Notes: generated from the letters alone by a model not told the origin. Shown: positions 1-12,941, counted from the stretch's first letter. The stretch: DNA of 64,000 nucleotides from Misgurnus anguillicaudatus (GCF_027580225.2 NC_073352.2:34459501-34523500); one strand, 5' to 3'. Made by a program: numbers and translations.

Positions 1-1328
1 TTGAGACTGTATCTCTTATCGGCCTCATACTCACAGTAGTAACAAATCAATTGAAACTGCATGATCTCTGTATGTGAAGCTTTCATCTCTAGCATCTCTC
101 TCTCTCTTCCTCTTTATATAATACAGTATCTCCCTCTCCTCCTAATGGTTACTTTCTGTCAGTAGCCGTAGTGACAGATATGACTACCGCAGGGAATCTT
201 AAACCAGCGTTATTCTCCTGTGAGGTGTCCAGACGGGACCCCGGCAGTGATGGATGAGGGTAAACCCGGGTGGTTCGGTATACTGATAAATCTGCTCCGC
301 TCGGAGCCCCTGCTGCCGTTTCATCCGTGCTTAACAAAGACGTGACGTGCACACACATATGCAGCAAACACATGCGCCAGCACATAGAAAAGGTCATTGT
401 GCCTATTAATGCTGCGTGCCTCTGAGCCATAGGGCGAATGTAAGGAAATAGAAAACATAGTAAGATGGAGAGACAATAAGGAAAATGAAGAGAGAGGTTA
501 GAGGTAGAGGACTATTTATTTGGCTCCTGTACTGACCTATGGCCCCGGGGTCTCCAGTATCAGCCACGACTGAATAAACTACTTTTACTCAAGTTGGTAG
601 TCTGTGCTGAATGTGATGAATATATATATTCGTAGACAACATCTATCTGCTATCTGTGGTGTCATTTACACAACAAATGCAAGGCATAGCTGTTGAAACT
701 GGATTGAAACCCATAAATATTCAATTCTTTATGACATGCATGCAATCACAAATGATGTGTCTATAAATAATATATGAGAATACACACTTTACAGTTGTAA
801 AGCGATCTCATAAATGCTTAATGATCTGCTTCTCCTCACTGTCATAATTTCTCTGGTGTGTATGTGTGTAATAATGTGAATGGAGGGGTGGGTTTATGAT
901 GGTGGTGGGCTTTGCTCATTAACGGATGTTCATATATAGACTTCACCCGGGAAAATATAAGTTCCTTGAAGGAAATTAGACAACCAGGTCTCAAGATGTG
1001 CCAGAGACGTCCGTAAAAAACTGAGAGTGCCTGCAGCGTCTCGAGAGATTCGCCTCTAGAATCCCTGCTGAGCTCTGGTGCAGCAATAAAACTTCTGACC
1101 CGTGTTGCAGTGCTAACGTTTCACCTGCTCTCATTGTTGAATTAGTTTGTTCTTGGACTGCTTGTAGTATCAAAGCACTTTTGTTTCGTGCCTTTGGCCT
1201 GTTCTTTGTTCTGCTGTAGGTTTAGGGTTAGAGGTACAATCTTTGCCGTAATGGTTCCACTACTGGTCCCAGTTAGTAACGCTATGTTATTTCAAATTCT
1301 TTGTGTGCGTATATAAATGTTTTTTTGG

Positions 1329-1745
1329 TAACCATAAATCTGAGTAGACATCCATGAGATGCGGAGTCCCACAGGGCTTAATTCTAGGACCACTTTTGTT
1401 TAATTTGTATATGCTTCCACTTGGTCAAATAATAAAATATAACCATATTGCTTACCACAGCTATGCAGATGACACCCAGATATACTTTGCTCTGTCACCC
1501 AATGACTACAGCCCGATTGACAACCTATGTCAGTGCATTGATGAAATTAACATATTTGGATACAGCAAAACCTCCTCCAGCTAAACAGAGACAAAACTCA
1601 AGTCATTCTATTTGGAAATAAAGAATAAACTCTCAAGGTTAACACATACCTTGACTCTAGGAGTCTAAATACAGAAAATAAAGTCAGAAATCTGGGTGTA
1701 ATGGAAATGTTTTTGGTCCATTTCCATGTCACTTGTAAAACTGCT
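1329..1745 (+). pseudogene. L2-type LINE reverse-transcriptase fragment
   Basis: The + strand frame from 1354 contains the reverse transcriptase motifs GVPQG (next to [11 protein letters not shown]) and YADDTQIY, followed by the conserved [16 protein letters not shown] stretch. The frame breaks after about 76 codons, but homologous sequence continues out of frame (the Thr-Glu-Thr/Lys region) to about 1745. It is a 5'- and 3'-truncated dead copy. The same family occurs in the opposite orientation at 2110-4330, and the two share their YADD region closely. Confidence 0.85.
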
Positions 1746-1799
1746 TTATGTTTCGTGCTTGTTGACTAAATGTCTCCGAGAAAGTATATACTGTTTTGG

Positions 1800-1955
1800 T
1801 ACATTTATGCATTTGGAGGATGCTTTTATTCAAATTGACTTACAGTGCATTACAAGGTATACATTTTTTATAAGTATGTGTTTTCTGTGGGTTCGAATCA
1901 ATTAACCTTTTGCACTACTATAGCAATGCTCCACCACTGAGCTATATAGGTGCAC
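1800..1955 (-). repeat. tRNA-derived SINE copy
   Basis: This carries the widespread fish repeat with a 'gacttacagtgcatt' core, followed on the + strand by a degenerate reverse complement of a tRNA B box (gggttcgaatc) and A box (ccaccactgagctata). Three other copies in the window share this layout, at 23038-23290, 36835-36955 and 39843-39970. It is a SINE head, not a functional tRNA gene, because acceptor-stem pairing is absent. Confidence 0.7.
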
Positions 1956-2346
1956 TATAGGTTTTCTTTGGCAGGCTTTTGTTGTCTGCTAGATAAGCAT
2001 CCAGGTAGTTACAAATATATTGGATATAACAAAATTGAGCCCTGCTATTACAATAAATGCTCAATATGGCCGTTCTGGCGGCGGACGTCCCACCTTCCAG
2101 TTGAAAGAACCAATAGTCAATCGACAGGTTTATATTCAATTAGCATATCTGTAATGTATTTCGATCCTAAGCCATGAAGTGATTTATAAACGAGTAATAA
2201 TACTTTAAAATCTATTTTAAATGAAACAGGAAGCCAGTTTAAGGACCTGAGGACTGGAGTAATGTGCTCCGATGTTTTGGTTTTAGTCAGAATTCTGGCA
2301 GCAGCGTTCTGTATGAGCTGTAGCTGTCAAATTGTCTTTTTGGAGA

Positions 2347-3525
2347 TCCCAATTGTCCTGATCCTGTCTTCATGTCACAGTTTTTTACCTCTTTGTGACA
2401 GGATCATGACAGGCCCATGTATTTTGTGTGAAAGCACTGGCTTTAGGTGTGTTCGACTTCATGCGGCTCTGCGCAGACCGATCGGCGGCTGACTTGAAGC
2501 AGTGCATGTCGGTTAGTCATTTTGTCCGACTTGAGCTGGCGCTGCAGTCATGTGACTGTGTCACATGGTTTTAAAGAACCGTGGGAGAGATTTGAGATCA
2601 GCCGCCTGAGTCAGCCAGTGCATTTCCCGAAGAGGAGCTGCATGGGCTGTAATGATGACACAGCTGTTTCACGATTGGTCAGAGTCACCACATGACAACA
2701 ATCATGTGTGTTTCATGTTTATTTTCACGCCCTCAGTTCCACAAATGCTGACAAATCTGTATATCTGTATATTGTGTCATCTTCATCAAAATAAAATAAA
2801 TAAAAAACGTAGACCCCACTACATTGGTATTTAAATAATATATGCTTATGTTGAACTTTATTCTTGAAAATAGATGCTGTAAGCCTCTTCAGTTCCACTC
2901 ATGCTCATACACGGACATTCAAAACAGTATAATTCACTTTTTATGTTGTTTACATCTTACAAATCATATTTACTGCGATAAAGCAAGCAAACGGCACGTG
3001 ATCAGCCATGTCTGACGTAAATGCAGCAAACTACGGGAACCATGGCGTGTCCGACTTCACGTCTCCGTTTTCAGCTCCTCCCGCCTGCACATGGCTAATC
3101 TCGCCGATCGGTTACATCCAGCCGCAGCCGATGTCGAACACACCTATTGATTATTCAGGCCACGTGCTTTCTGTCTCATCTTCTGACTCCGCCTCCTCAT
3201 CTCCTCGTTAATCATTCTATTATTGTTTCATTCATATCACCTGTTCCCCTCTTGATTTGCTCCTTTATTTAATGCCCTTGTGTTTGCTGTCCTGTGCTGG
3301 TTCATTTTGATGCTATCCTGTTTCTAAGTTAAGTCATAGTAAATGTTCATAGTCAAGTTTGTTCTCAAATTTAGTGTTTTGGTTTAAGTCTGTCCTTTAT
3401 TGTTTACCTTGTTTTACCCCCCTGTAGGTCTTTGTTTTGTGTCCCTTTACCCCCCAAATAAAACCTTGTTTGTGTACACTGTAAGCCTGCATCTGGGTTC
3501 TGTCTCTCTCTCTCTCCATTGGAGA
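2347..3525. mobile_element. nested insertion inside the L2 remnant
   Basis: Removing 2347-3525 restores a continuous L2 sequence. The heptamer ttggaga occurs on both sides (2340-2346 and 3519-3525), which is what a 7-bp target duplication would look like. The insert ends with a (tc)-rich tract and has an aataaa at about 3458. I cannot assign it to a named family. It contains its own secondary insertion, the TIR element at 2445-3145. Confidence 0.6.
2445..3145. mobile_element. MITE with aggtgtgttcgac terminal inverted repeats
   Basis: The left end aggtgtgttcgac is mirrored exactly at the right end (gtcgaacacacct). Imperfect pairing extends about 45 bp inwards, including the shared ccgatcggcg block. 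The length is about 700 bp with no transposase. No convincing target-site duplication could be read, so the superfamily is left open. An open frame at 3008-3211 lies inside it and shows no recognisable domain. Confidence 0.7.
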
Positions 3526-5050
3526 ACATGATACCCAATAAGGAGTCCATTGCAATAATCTACTATACTGGTGATGAAAGCATAAACAAGTTTCTGTAAG
3601 TCCTGTATAGAGACAAAACATCTAATTCTGGCTATATTTCTGAGATGGTAGTAAGCTGATTTGCTTATTGCTTTCACATGGCTGCTGAAATTAAGATCAG
3701 ACTCTTAAAATGACACCCAGAGTCTTTAGACCCCTAGAGCCAAGGTGTGTGTTAATGAGAGTTTCATCTTTATTTCCAAATACAATGACTTCAGTTTTGT
3801 CTTTGTTTAACTGGAGGAAGTATTGACGTATCCAACTGTTAATTTCATCAATGCACTGACATAGAGAGTCAATGGGGCTGTAGTCATTGGGTGACAGGGC
3901 TAAGTATATCTGGGTGTCATCTGCATAGTTGTGATAAGCAATTTTGTTCATTTTCATTATTTGACTGTGTGGGAGCAAATACAAATTAAACAGAAGCGGT
4001 CCAAGAACTGAGCCCTGTGGGACTCCACATGGCATGGATGTCCACCCAGATTTATGGTTACATATGTTCACACAGTAACCTCTACCTTTTAGGTATGGTA
4101 ATTTAAACCATGTGAGGACCATCCCAGAGAGCCCTACCCAGTTTTCCAGTCTATGTAAGAGTATGATGTGATCTACCGTGTCAAAGGCAGCACTAAGATC
4201 TAGTAGCACCAGCAATAATATTTTACCTGAATTGGAATTTAAGCAAATATCATTTATTATCTTTATGAGCACTGTCTCTGTGCTGGGATGCTGATGGAAA
4301 TAAGTTTCATATATTATGCTATGTTCTGATGTCTTTACTGTCAATACAAACATGTATTTACTGTAAAACTTCTGTGCAACAATACAAAATTGTAAAAAGT
4401 GCTACAATTCAAATCTTGAATTATGTTTCACCTGTTGCTGCTTGTCTAGATCTTCTTGTAATCTAGAAATGTTTGAGTATGGAAATGCATAAACAACTTT
4501 GACTCTAGATTTCATTTCATTTTTTGGTCCGTGAAATTGCTGTTATCTTAAAATTTTAATAACCCTTCAGGGCCAAACATCACCTACTCCTTGTCTAAAG
4601 CTTTCTCCCAAACATTGCAATAGTTCTGTGTTCTCTCAGCTGTGATGGGCTTCATAATAACATCTCAGCATGCTGCAGTCTCTCTTAGAGTTGAATTAGA
4701 TTGGTTCTCACTCTCAGCACTAGTTAATGGTTGTGAATGATTAGTTATACCCTACAGTGCTCGAGTCTCAATGCAGTATCCCCCATCAGTAAATCATAGG
4801 CCAAACTGCGTTTGTACTCCACAGCAAAGGACTAAACAAATAAATAGCCTAAGATGAGGAAATGTTACACTGAACTGGGAATACAAACCTCTCCTGATGC
4901 AGTAAACTTTTATAAGGTCACCCAGCTGATTGGATTTGTTTCTGTTTGTGAATACGACTGCAAATGTACTGCCAGCCAGTCAGTGTGAGGGTTGTGGCAA
5001 AGAAAATCTCAAGAGCATCGTACTAACAGAAAACAGTGAACAGAATATAA

Positions 5051-6998
<1,948 letters not shown>

Positions 6999-7081
6999 GT
7001 TGACTGTACACGCCGAGTGTCCGATGCATCTTGAAGATTTTCCCATGGACTTCCACTCCTGTCCGCTGAAGTTCGGCAGCT
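6999..7081 (+). CDS. gabra2: GABA-A receptor alpha-2 subunit, exon (83 bp), Cys-loop
   Basis: Acceptor AG is at 6997-6998 and the donor is gtgagt from 7082. The exon completes the Arg codon begun in the previous exon and encodes [20 protein letters not shown] followed by SCPLKFGS. It contains the 15-residue disulphide loop that names the Cys-loop receptors, [15 protein letters not shown], which couples ligand binding to the pore. Its 83-bp length is the family standard. One residue is odd: where alpha subunits, as I recall them, have Ala-His before the second Cys, this exon has Phe-His (ttc codon). See findings. Confidence 0.97.
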
Positions 7082-7164
7082 GTGAGTCCACCGTTGGATT
7101 TGTTCTCCAGCATTCTGATGTTGGAAATTTTAAGCACTCATCTGTTATGTCTATATCCCTGCAG

Positions 7165-7308
7165 ACGCTTACACAACAACGGAAGTGACTTACACGTGGA
7201 CGAAGAACGCATCCAACTCTGTGGTAGTAGAGGAGGAGAGCTCCCGACTCAACCAGTATGACCTGCTGGGACAAACTGTGGGCAACGAAACCATCAGATC
7301 CAGCACTG
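7165..7308 (+). CDS. gabra2: GABA-A receptor alpha-2 subunit, exon (144 bp), loops B and F region
   Basis: Only 83 bp of intron separates this exon from the previous one. Acceptor gcag ends at 7164 and the donor gtgagt starts at 7309. The exon completes a Tyr codon and encodes [20 protein letters not shown], then [20 protein letters not shown] and NETIRSSTG. The YTW and [11 protein letters not shown] stretches are typical of alpha-1/2/3/5 subunits. Two N-glycosylation sequons are visible, N-A-S and N-E-T. The second lies in the variable loop-F segment and may be lineage-specific. The 144-bp length matches the family. Confidence 0.97.
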
Positions 7309-7995
7309 GTGAGTCAGAGATTACAAACTGGATCAAATTCAGACTTAGTGAAGCTCCAAATCTTTACATAAAAATGATTATAGGACCACCCAACAAGTAA
7401 AACAAGTGCACCTGATTTATGTGATTAATAGAGTTGAATATTGTATGGATGGATGGAAGGGGAATTTGTTTGCTTTTACGGGGTGAACACGCCAGTCCTT
7501 TAAGCAGACATGTCAGATATATGAGGAAGAATTTTATGATGCCCTTCGGTGTCACAGCAGATTTGTCCCCGTCCCCATCATAGATCACCAAGCACATGTT
7601 GTTTCTGTCCACCTGAATCTGCTGTGTGCTCAAACAAGTTCTCCGGACAAGACTCGACAACGCTGCCTGACACTTTCTCTATATATATCTCTTTCTCTCT
7701 CTCATGCACGCACACATCTGTGCCTCGCTGTGACAGCTCTTGCGTTTTGGCATTTGGTAGCTCAGTAAAGCGGACACATACACAGCGTGGGGTGAGAAAC
7801 AGGCCAGAGCGAACGCGATATTCCACTTCAGTTGAGCGCTGAGAAACCTCTCAAGAGCTTGAGGGATTTTGCAGCAAGCATACAGAAGATACACTTTGTC
7901 GTTTCACACACATTTTGTGTTTTTGCAAGTGCGTGGCATTCTCTCGGCTTGCAACAGATTATAAAAAAAATGTCATAATCAGCAATCATGATTTA

Positions 7996-8492
7996 TAAGG
8001 GTGTCACAAATCAAAATCGGGAGAGTTGGGAGTTTTCCCGGTGGGCCGGTAGTGTTTTATATATTAAATATGTCGCAGCGCTCTCTCTATCAAGCCAATC
8101 AAAAAAAAAGAGGAAATAGCCAATCAGAAAACAGCACTGTTGTATCTTGGTAAGATTTAACGCAACAAGCAATAAAAAGCATATCCTCGTTCACCCACAG
8201 AGGAATGGAGCTCCGAGCATCACTTTGAGCACACAGTAGTCATCATGATCTCCTGTTTTAAAGTTATAACAAATGCACAACTTGTTTGACACAAACAATG
8301 ACAACTTGACTGCTGTTAGAGAATGTTTCCACTGGCAGCACGACTAACATGACAGGGCATCTCCGGGTTTAAGGTCAAAAAATGGCTTTGTGCTTTCAAA
8401 AAAAAAAGTAAAAATTGACAATCGAATCAAATCATGACCTTAGAATTGAAAATAAAATTGAATCAAGGATTTGGAGAATCGTGACACCCCTA
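7996..8492. mobile_element. hAT-like MITE
   Basis: The ends are taagggtgtcac and gtgacacccct-a, which are complementary. Flanks atgattta (7988-7995) and ttgattta (8493-8500) are an 8-bp target duplication with one mismatch. Around 8020-8062 the element carries a short block (gttttcccggtgggccggta) that recurs, reverse-complemented, in the repeat at about 41860-41910. This suggests an internal capture or nested fragment. No transposase is encoded. Confidence 0.75.
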
Positions 8493-8534
8493 TTGATTTA
8501 ATCATGGTTTGGTAGCACAACCATGAGTATTTAT

Positions 8535-9013
8535 CAGTCCTTCCAGAAAAACGCAAAGTTTTTTGGTGATCGTTGCGGGCAAAAATCCTCAATTTTGCGG
8601 CACGTTTTCTTAAAAAATGCGATGGAATATGCGGGATATTTATGCAATTTATGCAATGGAATTGCGGGAATTTGCGAAAATTGCGGAACTTGCAAAAAAT
8701 GCAATGATGTTCACGTCACATAATCACGTCACTTCATAACGTTCCCATGGCAATAGAGGACACGGCTGCGCTTTTGGGAAGTAAATGCAACATTTTTCAA
8801 CTTTCTGCTAATATATATGTGACTTTTTGCTACGAAAATGCAGAGATTATGAAATCATGCAAGCCCCGCGTATTTTGTGCGCGGAAATATGTAATTAATG
8901 CTGCGAAAGTGCGTCGTATTTGGAAAAAATGCAGCCCCGCATAAATATGCGGACTTTGGCTGATTATGCAATATATCGCGCGATCGCACAATCGCGTTTT
9001 TCTGGAGGGACTG
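8535..9013 (+). mobile_element. hAT-like MITE with cagtcc...ggactg ends (copy 1)
   Basis: It begins cagtccttccagaaaaacgc and ends gcgtttttctggagggactg, near-perfect terminal inverted repeats. The hexamer atttat lies immediately outside both ends and may be the target duplication. The interior is unusually rich in gcg/tgcg motifs. A second, inverted copy of the same family occupies 12237-18579 and is split by a large insertion. Comparing the two fixed the boundaries of that insertion. Confidence 0.78.
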
Positions 9014-9103
9014 ATTTATGGTTTGTCTATAGTAACCATGTTTTTTTTAAATGTGCATTTTGTAACTTTTAGAAGAATATTTTAATAGAAATGCAATGTA
9101 ATT

Positions 9104-9543
9104 TAGGGCTGTAACGATTAATTGTGCAAATGCGTGTTTTCTCAATTAATGAATAAATTAATTACGGTAAAATCCCGGCACATCCCAAAGCCAGGGGGCA
9201 CTCTTGTGCAGAAACTCCCTTTGTGCCACTAAAGAAGTAGCATTACAAACGCTATTCCAGGAAAGGTCTACAGGAATATTTATATCTCTGTTCTTCAAAT
9301 AGTTTCAGGTATTTTCATGATAATAAAGAATATTTTGAATGATTTTTATTTAACGAGTGTTGCTTTTTTAAATGCACGTTTTAAACGACTCCGACTCGTA
9401 ATGATTTTAGATTGATAAGGACTTTCTACTGACCAAATGCCATAGTACACGCACAAGCTGTGCGTGAAACACAGAATCGCAGCCTTGCGATTCAGAATCG
9501 ATTTCACAAAGGCATGGGACATACGATTAATCGTTAAATCCCT
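9104..9543. mobile_element. hAT-like MITE nested in copy A
   Basis: The ends are tagggctgtaacgattaat and attaatcgttaaatccct. The flanks atgtaatt (9096-9103) and atgtaata (9544-9551) are an 8-bp duplication with one mismatch. It belongs to the same broad family as the perfect small copy at 23073-23186 and the large copy at 38176-39062, all starting taggg(c/a) and containing cgattaat-like ends. Confidence 0.78.
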
Positions 9544-9558
9544 ATGTAATATGTAACG

Positions 9559-9699
9559 AATAATTGACGACGGCCAGTTGAATTATTAGAAAAATAATGC
9601 ACACCCGAGGTGGTGATGCGGCCACGCGAAGCGGAGTGGCCGTTACACCTCGGGTGTGCATTATTTTTCAATAATTCAACAGCTCGGAGTCAATTATTT
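9559..9699. repeat. 141-bp foldback hairpin
   Basis: Arm one (9559-9612) and the reverse complement of arm two (about 9646-9699) agree at nearly all of about 54 positions. They share the perfect core aataatgcacacccgaggtg. The apex continues the pairing through ggccac / gtggcc around a cgaagcg-containing loop. It sits inside copy A of the TTAA element. A second hairpin with a similar acgcgaagc apex lies at 26308-26433 inside another copy of the same host element. Confidence 0.85.
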
Positions 9700-10287
9700 G
9701 GCTTATACTATGGTTACCACACCTTAAGACATGGATCACATGATATATTTAAAAGGATTCGTCCAGTTTTTGTGCTTAAATTGCTATTGTGAGTAGGACA
9801 TGACACGTTTGTCCTGTGGTGGCTACCGTAGCTTCTCTATGCGTTTCAAAAGGGGGGGTGAGCTGTGGACCATCGGTTGCAATCTCACCTCTAGATGCTG
9901 CTAAAAATCTACACAGAGGACCTTTAACTGTAGTAAAACCATGATTCATTTTTGTTATTTTCCTTTATTTAAGACACAAATTACTACTGCAAGTTTATGT
10001 GAATACTTGTCAAAATAAACATTTTGACATAACTGTCCATTTAAGTGCTATAAGCTGTGGAAAAGTGTTTATGTATTTTGTGTATGTACAAGGATCAACC
10101 ATTGTCAGTGCGATCACAATTATAAATTGTAATACAAAAATGATACTACTTTCCAGGTTCTTGTGTGTTTGTGTGTGAAGCGGGAATTACTTCTGTGTCC
10201 GGCAAGTCATGTGCTTGAACCTCAGACCCATTTCTTAAGGGCTTTTTATATTACCAATTTCAAGTGCATGTAGTACAACTAGTACCA

Positions 10288-10336
10288 GTTGATCTCTCTT
10301 TCTCTCTCCTTCTCCCTCTCTTTCTCTCTCTCTCTC

Positions 10337-10423
<87 letters not shown>
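10288..10423. repeat. compound microsatellite (CT)n-(CA)n
   Basis: A tct/ctc-rich tract from about 10288 to 10341 is followed by an uninterrupted run of about 41 ca units (10342-10423). The open frames at 10235-10489, which read as Val-Cys, Arg-Glu or Thr-His runs, are translations of this simple repeat and not genes. Confidence 0.98.
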
Positions 10424-10424
<1 letters not shown>

Positions 10425-11548
10425 GCAATTGGTCGGTTTCTCTTGGGGGTCCTGTAAATTTTCCTGTCTTGTGACGTGAGATTAATCATTCATTACAACA
10501 GCGTGAGCTTGTGTGAGGGGAATTGGGTCATCTGCCATACTCGAGCGTGCACTACATTTTTACACTTGAATTATCTCAAGGAGTTAAAGGACCTTTCTGC
10601 TTTGATGTCAGGGTTTGGCCATCACTTCACATAATAGGTGTGTGTGTGTCGGTACGTGTTTGCATTGAGTAATGATGCAAAAAATGTGTATTTACAAAGA
10701 CAGAGTGCACTGGAGAGCCGCAGCATCGGGTTAGCTATTAAATTGGATGTAGGAGTGAGTGAAGCCCATCTGTGATTCAGGCTTATCTGTGCTATTAAAA
10801 TGTCTTCAAGATAACAGGAGAGTTGGTTTTTTAATGGATGATCCTGTCAAGGATATGCCTGGGTCATATTTAAAAAGAACTAATTAAAATTTGGCTTAAT
10901 GAAAGTAAAAAATATATTCAGGAACCATTTTTGCAGCTGCGATTCATTTGCATTGTTCAAAAATGTGAGACCTTGAATGTATTCGCATTACAGCAGTTCA
11001 TCCCATCTCCTTTCTGTAATGTCATAAACAAGTACCATCCTTGAAATTGTAAAGTAGTGTGATGCAGGTTTTGGAGTAAAAATGTGACTCGCATCACACA
11101 GTTGTTGTTAATCACAGAATGAGTTTGTCTCTGTGGTGATGTTCACACTGAGATCTGTGTGTTTCTGTCAGCTGAATGATGCTTAATTAAAGAGCCCTGG
11201 TTTTCAAGCAGAAATCTAGAACATGGAAAAATGGGAAAGATCAAATCATGCCCACGTACCATCAGTGGAATCGTGCTTAGATGTCAAGACATCTGAATCT
11301 TAGGCTGCCGTCACCATGACGATCAGCATCGCGGTTCAGATGAGAGAGATACGTGCGTACTCGCAGTAATTAGCAGAGCAGGACTATGATTTACATATTG
11401 CAGAGCTTGTTTGTGTGTTGTGTGTGTACAAGTATGCAAATGTGTTGCGGGTGTTTGGGTGTGCATGTGCATGCACATGTGTACTGTATGTTTTGGTGTT
11501 CATCGGTTTGTGTGCATATGTGTGCAAATCCCTCACAAAATCATTTAA

Positions 11549-11933
11549 AGGTGCAATGTGTAATTTTTAGAAGGGTCTCTTGACAGAAATGCTTAATAAT
11601 ATACAAAACTATATGATCAGGGGTGAATAAAGACCTTTCGTAATGGGACTGTTTTTATTACCTTAGAATAAGATGTTTTTATCAACACACACAGAGGGTC
11701 CCCTTACGTGGAAGTCACCATTTTGTGCAGCCATGTTTTTACAGAAGCTCTTAACGGACAAACTTTTTTACTAAGTTGTCTCTGGCAATGACATGTTTGT
11801 CCGGTTGCTTCTCTCGTTGCTTCTCTGTGTATTTCAAAAGCAATAGGTGAGCAGTGGACTGAGCCTTTGGTTGCATTTCGCAACCTCGCCACTAGATGCA
11901 ACTAAAATGTACACACTGGACCTTTAAGTGTAT
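11549..11933 (+). mobile_element. TTAA-flanked MITE (aggtgca family), copy B, intact
   Basis: TTAA is duplicated at 11545-11548 and 11934-11937. The ends are aggtgcaatgtgtaa and tgtacacactggacct, complementary with a few mismatches. At 385 bp it is a complete copy without insertion. TTAA duplication is the signature of piggyBac- or Kolobok-type transposition. No transposase is present. Confidence 0.85.
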
Positions 11934-12547
11934 GGAATCTGGAATCTGAAAGTGCAAAGAAATCTAAATATTGAGAAAATTGCCTTTAAAGTTGTCCAAA
12001 TGAAGTCCTTAGCAATACATATTACTAAAGATAAATACATTTTTTATATATTTACAGCAGGACATTTACAAATTGATCTTTACTTGATATTCTAATGGTT
12101 CTTGGCATAAACAATCAATAATTTTTACCCATTTGTATTGTTGGCTTTAAACTGATAACTTATAAAGTTTTCTGTTGGGTTAGGTTTTGGGGATGGATTA
12201 GGGGAAGGGGATCCACTTGTTAAGTCTTGCATCATTCAGTCCCTCCAAAAGAAACGCGATTATGCGATCGCATAATTCAATGCATAATCAGACAAAGGGG
12301 CCCTATTTTAACGATCTGAAACGCAAGTGCGAAGCGCAAAGCGCAAGTGACTTTGTGGGCGGATCTTGGGCGCTGTTGCTATTTTCCCGGCGGGAGAAAT
12401 CAATAAGGGGTTGGTCTGAAGTAGGTTCATTATTCATAGGTGTGGTTTGGGCGTAACGTCAAATAAACCAATCAGAATGCTATCCAACATTCCCTTTAAA
12501 CGCAAGTGCGCAAGTTCCATGGCGGGTTGCTATTATAATGACAGATT

Positions 12548-12941
12548 TACCAGGCGCAAGCCAGGAGCGGTTCACAGCCGAGGAGACCCACGTTCTTGTA
12601 AGAGCAGTCAAAGACATAGAAGTTGTTTTGTATGAGAATGGGAGAAACCCGCCCAAATCAGCGTCAGTTAAACAGGCGTGAGAGGAAATAGCCACAATTG
12701 TCTCATCAGCTGTGCCAAGCGCTACAATGATGTCAGGAGACGGGGGAATCCCAAGCTTGCCAGCATAAATCGGGCACGCCGGGCACACAGGAGGACATCG
12801 CTGCGTCCAGCCTCATCGCTGAAAGGGTTTGGGGGCTTTGAAATCGGACCCAAGAAACGCAAGCAAGGTCCAACCCCAAAGTACACTTACAAATCAAGTT
12901 CATATAAGGTTTCTTATGAAAACATTTTAATTATTATTTAG
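12548..12941 (+). pseudogene. Myb/SANT-like DNA-binding domain fragment, frameshifted
   Basis: The + strand frame at about 12560 reads ERFTAEETHVLVRAVKDIEV and then VLYENGRNPPKSASVKQA before a TGA. TGA falls where this domain family normally has Trp before EEIATIV, so it looks like a Trp-to-stop change. A frame change near 12715 then continues as CAKRYNDVRRRGNPKLA and further to 12941. The F-x-x-E-E-T and K-R-Y-N-D-V-R-R-R stretches are typical of Myb/SANT-like proteins of fish DNA transposons. At least one stop and one frameshift make it non-functional. Confidence 0.7.

Larger units (their letters stand above)
2110..4330 (-). mobile_element. decayed L2-type LINE, interrupted by a 1.2-kb insertion
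   Basis: Read on the - strand, 4320 to 3697 encodes reverse transcriptase motifs: [40 protein letters not shown] and YADDTQIY. From 3677 to 3526 the frame resumes as YYHLRNIARIR and then DYCNGLLIGY. It then jumps to 2346-2155, where the - strand reads QLQLIQNAAARILTKT and LRSLNWLPVSF. These blocks are in the correct order for the C-terminal half of an L2/CR1 ORF2; compare the intact copy at 13534-16554. Frameshifts and stops make it non-coding. The segment 2347-3525 is a later insertion. Confidence 0.88.
9051..9923 (+). mobile_element. TTAA-flanked MITE (aggtgca family), copy A, carrying two insertions
   Basis: TTAA occurs at 9047-9050 and at 9924-9927. The left end (atgtgcattttgtaactttt) and right end (atctacacagaggacct) match the ends of the intact copies at 11549-11933, 44604-44963 and 47680-48030. 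The element is split by a hAT-like MITE (9104-9543) and by a long hairpin (9559-9699). The original body resumes around 9730 with the conserved ttgtcctgtggtggctaccg block. Confidence 0.75.

Noticed and set aside
3008..3211. Ser/Pro-rich 67-codon frame
   Set aside because: It overlaps the right end of the 2445-3145 MITE and its flanking insertion.
1329..4330. A single large inverted L2 duplication
   Set aside because: The + and - fragments cover different parts and are differently interrupted; two independent insertions of one family explain them better.
10235..10489. Three open frames with long Val-Cys, Thr-His and Ser-Leu runs
   Set aside because: They are translations of the (CT)n-(CA)n microsatellite.
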